Shown here piece by piece: positions 15,803 through 23,954 of a stretch of 64,000 nucleotides of DNA. A program made the translations under genes and the position numbers. Position 1 is the stretch's first letter. Every line of letters begins with the position of its first letter. The stretch is from Lentzea alba (lineage in GTDB: Bacteria > Actinomycetota > Actinomycetes > Mycobacteriales > Pseudonocardiaceae). The DNA lies in the NCBI RefSeq assembly GCF_011067745.1, contig NZ_JAAMPJ010000020.1:62001-126000 (forward strand), written 5' to 3'. The notes beneath the pieces are model-generated. The model worked only from the letters and a program-made list of their open reading frames with translations, did not search any database and had not been told where the DNA came from.

Positions 15803-16255
15803 GTGGCGGTTCCGCGAAGCCCGGACAGATGGGTGTTCATCCTGCTGGTCGTAGGACTGGTCGGGATCGGGGTCGCGGTCGCGCTCTTGGTGCCCGCCAA
15901 GGTGCTCGGCGCCGAGGAACCCCCCAGACCCGTGGCCGCGACCGTCGTCGAGACCGGCGCGTGCGGCCAGGGCATGGACACCGTCGAATGGGACGCCGGC
16001 GGTCAGAAGAAACAGGCCAAGCTGGACGGCTGCGGCCACAGCAAGGGCGAGACCGTCGAGATCGTCACGACCGGCAACGACATGGTCTCCTCCGCCTCCT
16101 CGGTCCCCTCCGGACTGCCGGTCGGGCGCCGTCTCACCGCGTTGCTGCTGTGCATGGCAGCCCTGGCGGGCGGCTTCTACGCATTCCTCTTCCGCTATGC
16201 GCCTCTGCGAGCGCCGGCGGTGCTGCCCACTCCGCGGCAGGAGCGGGTTTCTTAG
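15803..16255 (+). CDS. Small two-helix membrane protein, unknown
   Basis: 150 aa from a GTG at 15803. Membrane helices at about residues 11-32 (VFILLVVGLVGIGVAVALLV) and 108-128 (LTALLLCMAALAGGFYAFLF) bracket an extracytoplasmic loop with two Cys (GACGQGM, DGCGHSK) that could form a disulfide. The loop has a 'VEWDAGGQKKQAKLDGC' stretch suggesting a small beta domain. 43 nt after the DUF5666 gene, same strand, possibly cotranscribed. I do not recognise a family. Confidence 0.7.
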   Translation: MAVPRSPDRWVFILLVVGLVGIGVAVALLVPAKVLGAEEPPRPVAATVVETGACGQGMDTVEWDAGGQKKQAKLDGCGHSKGETVEIVTTGNDMVSSASSVPSGLPVGRRLTALLLCMAALAGGFYAFLFRYAPLRAPAVLPTPRQERVS

Positions 16256-16333
16256 CTCCGTTCGGTCTATTCCGCTCTTCCGAACTCCGCAATACCGTGG
16301 TTCCCAGTGTTCACTTTTCAGCCTGGGGGCTTT

Positions 16334-16855
16334 GTGAAGCGCGCAAGAATTCGAATCGCGACCGCATTTTTCGGAGTAGCACTCGCCTTGGCCGGCGTCT
16401 TTCAGCCCGCGAGCGCGGAACCAACGCAGACGGACGTGGAGATCGACCTCGGCTTCCGGCTCGTGAACTGGAACAGCACCAAGTGCGCTCTGGCCCGGGG
16501 CGGGGCCGACAACACGCCCATCGTCCAGTACACGTGCCTGGCCTACCAAGACCAGAGGTGGAACCTCGCCGCCAAGGGCGGGGGAAAGTTCCAGATCTAC
16601 AACATGAACAGCGGCAAGTGCCTGCTCGTCCGAGGTTCTGCGAACGAGGCACCCGTAGTCCAGTTCACGTGCCTGGACTACGCCGACCAGTACTGGGAGA
16701 TCATCCCTTATACGCCCGCCGTTTACTTCTGGCTGCGAAACGTCAACAGCGGCAAGTGCCTGCTCGTCCGCGGGAACAACGACAACGCCCAGTTGGTGCA
16801 AACCGAGTGCGCCGGCTACCCGGACCAGGCCTGGGCCCAGTTGGCCCCATCCTGA
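16334..16855 (+). CDS. Secreted ricin B-type lectin domain protein
   Basis: 173 aa from the GTG at 16334, preferred over the GTG at 16307 because GGGGG lies just upstream and the signal peptide then begins directly (VKRARIRIATAFFGVALALAGVF, cleavage near ASAEP). The mature protein is a single beta-trefoil with three internal repeats, each with the ricin signature: 'NSTKCALARG...DQRW', 'NSGKCLLVRG...DQYW' and 'NSGKCLLVRG...DQAW' (QxW-type endings). No catalytic domain is attached. It probably binds extracellular carbohydrate. A strong hairpin at 16872-16904 terminates it against the convergent channel gene. Confidence 0.85.
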   Translation: MKRARIRIATAFFGVALALAGVFQPASAEPTQTDVEIDLGFRLVNWNSTKCALARGGADNTPIVQYTCLAYQDQRWNLAAKGGGKFQIYNMNSGKCLLVRGSANEAPVVQFTCLDYADQYWEIIPYTPAVYFWLRNVNSGKCLLVRGNNDNAQLVQTECAGYPDQAWAQLAPS

Positions 16856-16871
16856 TCCGCTGATGAGTCGA

Positions 16872-16904
16872 ACATCCTGCCTCGGCGACGCCGAGGCAGG
16901 ATGT
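16872..16904. terminator. Bidirectional terminator hairpin
   Basis: Perfect 15-bp stem (16872-16886 with 16890-16904) closing a GAC loop, between the convergent lectin and channel genes. There is no long U tract, as is common for actinobacterial terminators. Confidence 0.75.
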
Positions 16905-16915
16905 CGGCGTGCTGT

Positions 16916-17959
16916 CTACTCCTCGCCGGGAGGAGTCACCTTCTTGACGTACAGCAGCCGGTCCCCCGGCTCGATCGCGTCCGCCTCGGGAGCGTCCACC
17001 CGGTAGAGGGTCTTGCCCCGCACCACGCCCAGCACGATGTCGGGCAGGTGCCGCGGCGACCCGCCGATCTCGCTCTTCTCGACGTCCCGCTCCGCGATCG
17101 CGAGCCCCGCGTCGGGCGTGAGCAGGTCCTCCACCATCGCCACCACCGACGGCGTCGCCGTGGCCATGCCCAGAAGCCGGCCGGCGGTCTCCGACGACAC
17201 GACCACCGAGTCGGCACCGGACTGCTTCAGCAGGTGCTCGTTCTCCCGCTCTCGCACCGACGCCACGATCTGCGCCTTGGGCGCGAGCTCGCGGGCGGTC
17301 AACGTCACCAGCACCGCCGTGTCGTCCCGGTTCGGGGCAACGACGATCGCGCGCGCTCGGGCCGCACCGGCGACCCTCAGCACGTCGTTGCGCGTACCGG
17401 AACCATGCACGGTCACGAGCCCGATGGCAGACGCGGCGTCGAGCGACTCCTGCACGGTGTCCACGACGACGATCGAGCCGGGCTCCACACCGTCACCGAG
17501 CAGCGCTGCGACCGCCGACCGTCCCTTCGTGCCGTAGCCGACGACCACAACGTGGTCCCGCACGATCCGCCTCCACTTCTGAATGCGCAACGCCTGCCGG
17601 GAGCGCTCGGTGAGAACTTCGAGTGTCGTGCCGACCAGCACGATCAGGAACAGGACCCGCAACGGCGTGATGACCAGAACGTTGACCAGCCGCGCCGACG
17701 ACGACGCGGGCGTGATGTCGCCGTAGCCGGTCGTCGAGAGAGACACCGTCGCGTAGTAGAAGGAATCGAGCAGCGAGACGCCGTCCTCGTTGACGTCGCG
17801 GTAGCCGTCGCGGTCCAGGTAGACGATCAGCACCGCGAGCAACAGCGCGCCCATCGCACCGACGACGCGTTTGAGGATCGCGCGGCCAGGGCTTTGCGCC
17901 TGGTCAGGCATCCTGATCACGCCGACGAGCGAATGCGACGCCTCGTCAGACAGGCTCAT
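16916..17959 (-). CDS. TrkA-N (RCK) domain potassium channel
   Basis: 347 aa from the ATG at 17957-17959, which overlaps the upstream peptidase stop. A first helix (AMGALLLAVLIVYL), pore helix and selectivity filter TTGYGD, then a second helix (VNVLVITPLRVLFLIVLVGTTLEVL) give a two-TM K+ channel. The cytoplasmic part has an NAD-binding RCK/TrkA-N domain (VVVVGYGTKGRSAVAALL) and a TrkA-C-like end (DRLLYVKKV). It corresponds in type and position to Rv3200c, near nudC and the adn genes, though here several genes intervene. Probable role: gated K+ flux. Confidence 0.92.
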   Translation of the reverse strand: MSLSDEASHSLVGVIRMPDQAQSPGRAILKRVVGAMGALLLAVLIVYLDRDGYRDVNEDGVSLLDSFYYATVSLSTTGYGDITPASSSARLVNVLVITPLRVLFLIVLVGTTLEVLTERSRQALRIQKWRRIVRDHVVVVGYGTKGRSAVAALLGDGVEPGSIVVVDTVQESLDAASAIGLVTVHGSGTRNDVLRVAGAARARAIVVAPNRDDTAVLVTLTARELAPKAQIVASVRERENEHLLKQSGADSVVVSSETAGRLLGMATATPSVVAMVEDLLTPDAGLAIAERDVEKSEIGGSPRHLPDIVLGVVRGKTLYRVDAPEADAIEPGDRLLYVKKVTPPGEE

Positions 17960-19377
17960 CGGGTCAACCTCTCGGGCAACATCCGCCACAGGTGAGCAGC
18001 CGCCTCCGCGCCTTTGAGGAGCAACGGCACCACAACGCGCTCGTTCGGCGCGTGCACGCGATCATCCGGCAAGGTCGCGCCGAGGTACACGAGGGGCACC
18101 CCGAGCCACGCCTGCAAGACCGCCGCGGGCCCCGATCCGCCGGCCCGCGCGAACCTGACCGGCTGGTCGAACGCGAGCTCCAGCGCCTCCTTGACCGTCG
18201 CGTTGGCCGGGTCGTCCGGGCTGATCGCGTACGGCGGCACGCCCTCGCCCCGGAAGCTGACCTCCGCCCGGATGCCCGCCGGCGTGTGCTTCGCGACGAA
18301 CTCCTCCAGCTGGTCCTTCACCTTCGCCGGGTGCTGGTCCGGCACCAGCCGGAAGCTGATCTTCGCCGTCGCGGTCGCGGGGATGATCGTCTTCAGGCCG
18401 GGACCGGTGTAGCCGCTGCTGATCCCGTTGACCTCGGCGGTCGGCCGGACCCAGATCCGTTCGAGCGTGGTGTAACCGGGCTCGCCAGTGACCGCCTGCG
18501 CGCCGCCTCCGTTGTGCGCCAGCCACTTCCGCTCGTCGAACGGCAGCTCGGCGTAGTCCTCGCGCTCCTTTGTGGACGGTTCCAGGACGTCGTCGTAGAA
18601 CCCTTCGAGCTGAATACGGCCGTTGTCGTCGTGCAGCGCGGCGATCAGTTTCGCCAGCGCCGTCGCCGGGTTCGGAATCGCACCGCCCGCGCGCCCGGAA
18701 TGAACGTCCTCGGTGCCGCCGAAGAAGGTGATCTCCCCGCCGAGAACACCCCGCTGCCCGGTGTTGACGGTGGGCGCCTCGCGTTCGTGCAACGCCGTGT
18801 CCGTGAACACGACAAGATCGCAGTCGAGGTCCTTTTTGTGGTCTTCGAGCAGTTTTCGCAGGTGCGGAGAACCCGATTCCTCCTCACCCTCGATGAAGAG
18901 TTTCAGCGTGACGCTCGGCGCGTCCTGCCCGGTCGCGGCCAGATGCGCCTTCACCGCGAGCAGGTGCATCGCGACCTGCCCCTTGTCGTCGCTCGCGCCG
19001 CGCCCTCTGATCTCGTCGCCGCTGATCACGGGCTCGAACGGCGGGTGGTGCCAGCGCTCGACCGGATCGACCGGCTGCACGTCGTGGTGACCGTAGACGA
19101 GCACGGTCGGCGCCTCGGGATCCGCGGCCGGCCAGCACGCGTAGACCGCCGGAAGCGCCGGTCCCTCGCCCCAGATCCGGATCTCCGGCCAGCCGTCCTC
19201 GCGCAGCCGATCCGCCAGCCACTCGGCGGATCTGAGCACGTCAACGCGGTGCGCCGGGTCGACGCCGATCGACGGGATCCTGATCCACTCGCAGAGCCCG
19301 GCCACGAAGGACTCGGTCAGCGCGGCGATCGCGGCGCGTTCGGGACGACGTTCGGGATGATGAGAATCACCTGCCAC
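17956..19377 (-). CDS. M20-family dipeptidase/carboxypeptidase
   Basis: 473 aa from the GTG at 19375-19377; a TATTCT box lies 8 nt upstream, so the leader is very short. Zinc-dependent M20 peptidase: first ligand and catalytic Asp in YGHHDVQPVDP, bridging Asp in GRGASDDKGQ, general base and ligand pair in FIEGEEESGSP, later Asp in FTDTA and the C-terminal ligand His near LPDDRVHAPNE. The lid/dimerisation domain lies between. Homologues act on dipeptides or N-acyl amino acids; the substrate is not decidable. Overlaps the channel gene by 4 nt. A 17-bp palindrome (19407-19423) lies in the divergent region shared with the DoxX gene. Confidence 0.9.
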   Translation of the reverse strand: MAGDSHHPERRPERAAIAALTESFVAGLCEWIRIPSIGVDPAHRVDVLRSAEWLADRLREDGWPEIRIWGEGPALPAVYACWPAADPEAPTVLVYGHHDVQPVDPVERWHHPPFEPVISGDEIRGRGASDDKGQVAMHLLAVKAHLAATGQDAPSVTLKLFIEGEEESGSPHLRKLLEDHKKDLDCDLVVFTDTALHEREAPTVNTGQRGVLGGEITFFGGTEDVHSGRAGGAIPNPATALAKLIAALHDDNGRIQLEGFYDDVLEPSTKEREDYAELPFDERKWLAHNGGGAQAVTGEPGYTTLERIWVRPTAEVNGISSGYTGPGLKTIIPATATAKISFRLVPDQHPAKVKDQLEEFVAKHTPAGIRAEVSFRGEGVPPYAISPDDPANATVKEALELAFDQPVRFARAGGSGPAAVLQAWLGVPLVYLGATLPDDRVHAPNERVVVPLLLKGAEAAAHLWRMLPERLTR

Positions 19378-19406
19378 GCTCGTGGAGAATAGGCCAGGCC
19401 CACCTC

Positions 19407-19423
19407 GCCTACGCGGCGTAGGC
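19407..19423. promoter_or_regulatory. Operator-like perfect palindrome
   Basis: GCCTACGC-G-GCGTAGGC, 8-bp perfect arms around one base, centred in the 62-nt gap between the divergent M20 and DoxX genes. The cognate regulator is not in the window as far as can be told. Confidence 0.45.
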
Positions 19424-19439
19424 ATGACAGGGTGACCGC

Positions 19440-19820
19440 ATGGAACCGAACCGTTCCCGAGCGCGGTCGGCGATGGCTCTGGCCGCACTGCTCGGCCTGG
19501 CGGGAGTGACCCACTTCACCAGGCCGAAGTTCTACGACGCGATCGTCCCCCGCACGTTGCCCGGCACCCCGAGGCAGTGGACCTACGCGTCCGGCGTCGC
19601 CGAACTCGCGGTCGCGACCGCGGTGGCCGTGCCCCGCACGCGCCGTCTGGGCGGGCTGGCCGCCGCCGCGTTGTTCATCGCCGTCTTCCCGGCAAATGTG
19701 AAAATGGCTCGCGATTTCCGCGACAAGTCGCCGAAGGCGCGGGCCCTGGCGTATGGTCGCCTGCCATTGCAGATCCCGCTCGTGGCTTGGGCCTGGAAAG
19801 TGGCCAAAGCCGCTCCATGA
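19440..19820 (+). CDS. DoxX-family membrane protein
   Basis: 126 aa. Four hydrophobic segments: MALAALLGLAGVTHF, a YASGVAELAVATAVAV stretch, GGLAAAALFIAVFPANV and IPLVAWAWKV, with the 'GVTHFTRPKFYDAIVP..LPG' opening common in actinobacterial DoxX-like proteins. Integral membrane protein; DoxX relatives include a subunit of the mycobacterial membrane-associated oxidoreductase complex, but no partner is visible here, so its role is unknown. Divergent from the M20 peptidase. Confidence 0.75.
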   Translation: MEPNRSRARSAMALAALLGLAGVTHFTRPKFYDAIVPRTLPGTPRQWTYASGVAELAVATAVAVPRTRRLGGLAAAALFIAVFPANVKMARDFRDKSPKARALAYGRLPLQIPLVAWAWKVAKAAP

Positions 19821-19887
19821 ACACCCTGGGTAATCCTTAACCAAGTATCCCGCAAACGCTGTCATTTTCCGCGCGAGGAACCTTAGG

Positions 19888-20424
19888 ATGCGCCCTGTGC
19901 ACACGCTTCTTCAGCGCGCCGCAACCGCGCTCGGCTGGGACGGAGTCGTCGTTCCCGACGTCGCCGTCCTGGGTCAGCAGGTGTCCGCGGTGGTGCGTCT
20001 GCTGCCCGAAGTGCACGAGTGGAGAACCCAGAACGGCTGGCCGCCGAGAGCCGACCCGTCCTGGTTCCGCTCCTGGTTCGAACCGGAGGCCCACGACCGC
20101 CTCCCGGTGGCCGCCGTGGAACTCGTGGGCGTCCTGGTCAGCGAGTCCACGACAGACCGCGCCCTCCAGTCGTGCGGCACCCTGCTGACCCTGGCCCCGT
20201 GCGCGGTGATGCTCCCCCGCACCGACGAGTCCCAGGCCTGGTCGTACATCGAACTCGACTACTACGGCATCGGCGTGGTGGTGGCCGACGACTCCACCGC
20301 GGACCTGATGGTGCCGCCGGAGGACCGCTCGCCCGAGTTCGGCCCGTCCCTGTTCGGCCGGTGGCTGCTCGAGGTCCTCTACGAACGGGTCCTGAAGGCC
20401 TCGCACGCTCCCGCCGGAGCCTGA
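19888..20424 (+). CDS. Uncharacterised soluble protein
   Basis: 178 aa from the ATG at 19888 (a GTG at 19897 is possible; GAGGAA and TTAGG precede). No signal peptide or membrane helix. Trp-rich features include LGWDGVVVPD, NGWPPRADPSWFRSWF and WSYIELDYYGIGVVVADD. It ends one base before the convergent adnB stop. I do not recognise the family and assign no function. High GC third positions and stable coding throughout support a real gene. Confidence 0.7.
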   Translation: MRPVHTLLQRAATALGWDGVVVPDVAVLGQQVSAVVRLLPEVHEWRTQNGWPPRADPSWFRSWFEPEAHDRLPVAAVELVGVLVSESTTDRALQSCGTLLTLAPCAVMLPRTDESQAWSYIELDYYGIGVVVADDSTADLMVPPEDRSPEFGPSLFGRWLLEVLYERVLKASHAPAGA

Positions 20425-20425
20425 C

Positions 20426-23400
20426 TCACTCCACGGACCGGATCAGGTCCTTCAACCCCTGCTCGTCCAGCAGGTCCGCCGGCCGTTCCGTGTGGTCGTG
20501 CCGCACGTAGTGGAACGCGGCCCGCACGTTCTCCAACGGCTCTCCCACCAGCGCGGCCCAGGCCAGCCGATACGCGGCGAGCTGCACCGACAGCGCCGGC
20601 AGGGCGTCCGCGTCCGGCACCGCGCCGGTCTTCCAGTCCACGACCGTCCAGCCGTCCGGATCGCGGTACACGGCGTCCATCCGGCCCCGCACCGAGATCC
20701 CGTCGAACTCCGCCTCGAACGGCACCTCGACGTCATGCGGCGTCCGGTCCGCCCAGGCGCTCCGCAGGAACGCCTCCTTCAACTTCTCCAGGTCCGCGTC
20801 CGGAGCGGCGTCGGAGTCACCCGCGCCGGGCAGCTCGTCGATGTCCAGCAACCGGGTGGCGCCGAAGCGGTTCTCCAGCCACGTGTGGAACGCGGTGCCG
20901 CGGCGCGCCAGCGGGTTCGGCGGGAACGGCAACGGCCGGCGCAACCGGCGCGCCAGGGCGTCCGGGTCCTTGGCCAGCTCCACCAGTTGGGAGACCGACA
21001 GGTGGTCGGGCAGCTCGACCTGTTCCCGGCGGTTCTGGGCGGCGGCGCGTTCGGCCAGCAGCACGTCGACGTCGCGGGCCCAGCCGTCCGGGTCGTCTTC
21101 TTCCGGCATCTCCGGGTCGTCGGGCACCACGTCGTCGGGCAGCGGTTCGGGCTCCGGCGGGAAGTCGTCGTCCGGAGGCTCGTCGGTGGGCGGCGGGTAG
21201 TCCTCCTCGACGACCTCCGGCGCGACCTCTTCGAAGATCAGCGGCAACGGCTCGGGCGGGGTGTTGCGCAGCGCGTCCAGCGCGGCCAGCACCATCGCGG
21301 CGCCCTCGACCACGGCGTCCCGGCGTTTGCCCAGGGGGTCGGCGGGCCACTGGGAGGTCTTCACGTCCTCGGCGAGCGGGTTCGGGGTGTCCGCCTCGGG
21401 TTCGGGAGCCCACGCGGAGATGTCGCCGGGCGGGTTGTCGCGCTGCAGGACCTCGTGCATCTCCTGCAGGAACACCGAGGGGCCCTTGGGCTTCTCGCCG
21501 GACTCCGACCACCAGTGGCCCGACATGAACAGGGTGTGCTCGGCGCGCGTGACGCCGACGTAGAACAGGCGGCGCTCCTCGACCAGGCGGCGGTCTTCGA
21601 ACTCCTCGGCGTGGATGGCCAGCGCCTCGTCGACCTCCTTGCGGTTGAAGCCGGCGGACAGCTTCAACACCGGCAGGTCGGCCGAGTCGCCGCGCAGCGA
21701 CGCGGGGAGCTCGGTCACGGACTTGAGCCAGCACGAGGACTTCTTGCGGCCGGGGAACACGTCGCGCACCAGGTGTGGCAGCGCGACGATCCGCCACTCC
21801 AACCCCTTGGCGGAGTGCACGGTGAGGATCTGGACGCGGTCCTCGGAGACCTCGACCTCGCCGGGTTCCAGGCCGTCCTCGGCGTGTTCGGCGGTGTAGA
21901 GGTAGTCCAGCAACGACGGCAAGGTCGCGGACGGGCTGGCCGCCGCGAAGTCCGTGACCACGTCGGAGAAGGCGTCGAGGTGCGCGCGACCGACCATGCC
22001 GGGACGCGACATCGACTCGATGTCCAGCAGCAGCGTGCGCTCGACGTCCGCCACCAGTTCGGACAGCGGTTGGTCGAGCCTGCGCCGCAACGCCGCCAGC
22101 TCGCCGCCGAGCCGCCGGATCCGCCGGTAGCCGTCCTGCGAATAGGCGTCCGGGTCACCGGGATCGTCCAGCGCGTCGGCCAGGCCGGCCTGCTCGGCGT
22201 GTTCTCCGGGCAGCGCGTCCGCCAGCACCAGCAGTGGATCGTCCACAACGGACTGTCGCGGCGCGACACCGGCCAGATCCCGCGCCCGTGACCACAAAGC
22301 GGCCAGGTCGACGGCCGCCAGCCGCCAGCGCGAACCGGTCAGCAACCGAGCGGCAGCGGTTCCGGCCAAGGGATCTACCAGCACCCGCAGCGCCGAGACC
22401 AGGTCGCGCACCTCGGGTTCGTCCAGCAACCCGCCAAGACCCACGACCTCGACCGGCAACCCGCGCTCGCGCAACGCCGCCGCGATCGCCGCCATGTCCG
22501 AACGCCGGCGCACCAGCACGGCGGCGGTCGGCGGTACGCCTTCGGTGTCGAGGTGCGCCTCCCACTGCGCCGCGAAGTTGTCCGCCATCCAGTCGAGCTC
22601 CTGGCGGATGTCCTCGTGCAGGGCGAGACGCACGTCACCGGGACCGGCACCGGGCCGCGCGCGCAGTTCGTCGACGTCCAGACCGGCCTGGCGCAGCGGC
22701 AACGACACGGCGTTCGCCAGTTCCAGGACCTCCGGCGGATTGCGGAAGCTGGTCAGCAGCCCGAACTTCCTGGTCGGCGGGAAGTCGTCGGCGAAGCGCG
22801 GCAGGTTCGCCGCGGACGCCCCGCGCCAGCCGTAGATCGCCTGCGCCGGGTCGCCCACCGACGTCACCGGCATCGGCTCGCCGTCACCGAACAACGACCG
22901 CAACAGCACCCGCTGCGCGTGCCCGGTGTCCTGGTACTCGTCCAGCAGGACCGCGCCGTAGCGTTCGCGCTCACCGGAAGACACCTCGGGGAACGCGGCG
23001 AGCTGCGCGGCCAGCGACATCTGGTCCGCGAAGTCCAGCGCGGCTTCCTTGCGCTTGCGCTGCTGGTACGCCTCCAGCAACGGCAGCAAGGCAACCCGCA
23101 ACCGTTGTGCCGCAATGACTTCGCGCAACTTCTCCGGCAACGCGTCGCGCTGCCGCGGCGCCTTCGGAGCGTTCTCGATCAACGCGCACAGCTCGGCGGC
23201 GTGCGCTTCCAACTCTTCCGGCGTCACCAGGTGCTCACCCAGCTCACCGGCCAGCGACAGCAGGTAGCCGGTGACCGTGGCAGGCACCTTGTCCGTGTCC
23301 AGGTCCTTCGCCCACGTCGACACCACGCGGTGCGCGAGCTGCCACGACGCCGTCTGGGTGAGCAGCCGCACGCCCGGCTCGACCGGCAGCCGCAGCCCGT

Positions 23401-23782
23401 GCTCGGTCACCAGCCGCCCGGCGTACGCGTGGTACGTCAGCACGACGGGCTCACCGGTCAGCACGGCCATCTTGCGCTCACCGCTGGGATCCAGGTCGTC
23501 CAACAAGGACGATCCGGCCAGCCTGCGCAACCGCGCCCGCACCCGGTCCGCGAGCTGACGCGCCGCCTTGCGCGTGAACGTGAGGCCCAGCACCCGGTCC
23601 GGCAGCACCAGGCCGTTCGCGACCAGCCACACCACGCGCGCGGCCATGGTCTCGGTCTTGCCCGCGCCGGCGCCCGCCACGACCAGCGCGGGCTGCGCGG
23701 GTGCGGCGATCACCTCGGCCTGCTCGGGGGTCGGCTTGTTCAGCCCGAGCGCCTCAGCGATCTCAAACGGGCTGACGGTCAT
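20426..23782 (-). CDS. adnB: AdnB-like UvrD/RecB helicase-nuclease subunit
   Basis: 1118 aa. N-terminal UvrD-type motor: Q-motif PTPEQAEVIAAP, Walker A AGAGAGKT (residues 36-43), motif Ia GLTFTRKAARQLADR, Walker B LLDEYQDT, motif III VGDPAQAIYGWRGA, motif V ILTVHSAKGLEW and motif VI YVGVTRAEH. After an acidic Pro/Glu-rich linker (residues about 830-910) comes a RecB-family nuclease with GTAFHTWLENRF, VDWKTG and QLAAYRLAW. With the upstream adnA it forms AdnAB, which resects double-strand breaks in mycobacteria. Gene order matches Rv3201c-Rv3202c. The acidic linker is longer than I would expect, but I cannot measure it against the family. Confidence 0.9.
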   Translation of the reverse strand: MTVSPFEIAEALGLNKPTPEQAEVIAAPAQPALVVAGAGAGKTETMAARVVWLVANGLVLPDRVLGLTFTRKAARQLADRVRARLRRLAGSSLLDDLDPSGERKMAVLTGEPVVLTYHAYAGRLVTEHGLRLPVEPGVRLLTQTASWQLAHRVVSTWAKDLDTDKVPATVTGYLLSLAGELGEHLVTPEELEAHAAELCALIENAPKAPRQRDALPEKLREVIAAQRLRVALLPLLEAYQQRKRKEAALDFADQMSLAAQLAAFPEVSSGERERYGAVLLDEYQDTGHAQRVLLRSLFGDGEPMPVTSVGDPAQAIYGWRGASAANLPRFADDFPPTRKFGLLTSFRNPPEVLELANAVSLPLRQAGLDVDELRARPGAGPGDVRLALHEDIRQELDWMADNFAAQWEAHLDTEGVPPTAAVLVRRRSDMAAIAAALRERGLPVEVVGLGGLLDEPEVRDLVSALRVLVDPLAGTAAARLLTGSRWRLAAVDLAALWSRARDLAGVAPRQSVVDDPLLVLADALPGEHAEQAGLADALDDPGDPDAYSQDGYRRIRRLGGELAALRRRLDQPLSELVADVERTLLLDIESMSRPGMVGRAHLDAFSDVVTDFAAASPSATLPSLLDYLYTAEHAEDGLEPGEVEVSEDRVQILTVHSAKGLEWRIVALPHLVRDVFPGRKKSSCWLKSVTELPASLRGDSADLPVLKLSAGFNRKEVDEALAIHAEEFEDRRLVEERRLFYVGVTRAEHTLFMSGHWWSESGEKPKGPSVFLQEMHEVLQRDNPPGDISAWAPEPEADTPNPLAEDVKTSQWPADPLGKRRDAVVEGAAMVLAALDALRNTPPEPLPLIFEEVAPEVVEEDYPPPTDEPPDDDFPPEPEPLPDDVVPDDPEMPEEDDPDGWARDVDVLLAERAAAQNRREQVELPDHLSVSQLVELAKDPDALARRLRRPLPFPPNPLARRGTAFHTWLENRFGATRLLDIDELPGAGDSDAAPDADLEKLKEAFLRSAWADRTPHDVEVPFEAEFDGISVRGRMDAVYRDPDGWTVVDWKTGAVPDADALPALSVQLAAYRLAWAALVGEPLENVRAAFHYVRHDHTERPADLLDEQGLKDLIRSVE

Positions 23783-23906
23783 CGGGCACCCAGCTCGCGC
23801 AGCACGGAACCGGCCCCGAAGGCGGCAGCGCGGTCACAGGTGCTGAGCAACGTCACCCACACATCTTCCTACCCGGCCCGTACGCGTCCGCACCACCCGG
23901 CCCGGT

Positions 23907-23930
23907 GTGTTCGCCGACCATTTCGAACAC
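23907..23930. repeat. Inverted repeat GTGTTCG / CGAACAC between adnA and adnB
   Basis: Perfect 7-bp arms (23907-23913, 23924-23930), 10-nt centre, inside the 172-nt gap separating the two adn genes. The half-sites face the wrong way for a LexA box. It could be an operator or a stem in the intercistronic RNA. Confidence 0.4.
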
Positions 23931-23954
23931 TGAAACGTGCAGGTCAAACACCAC

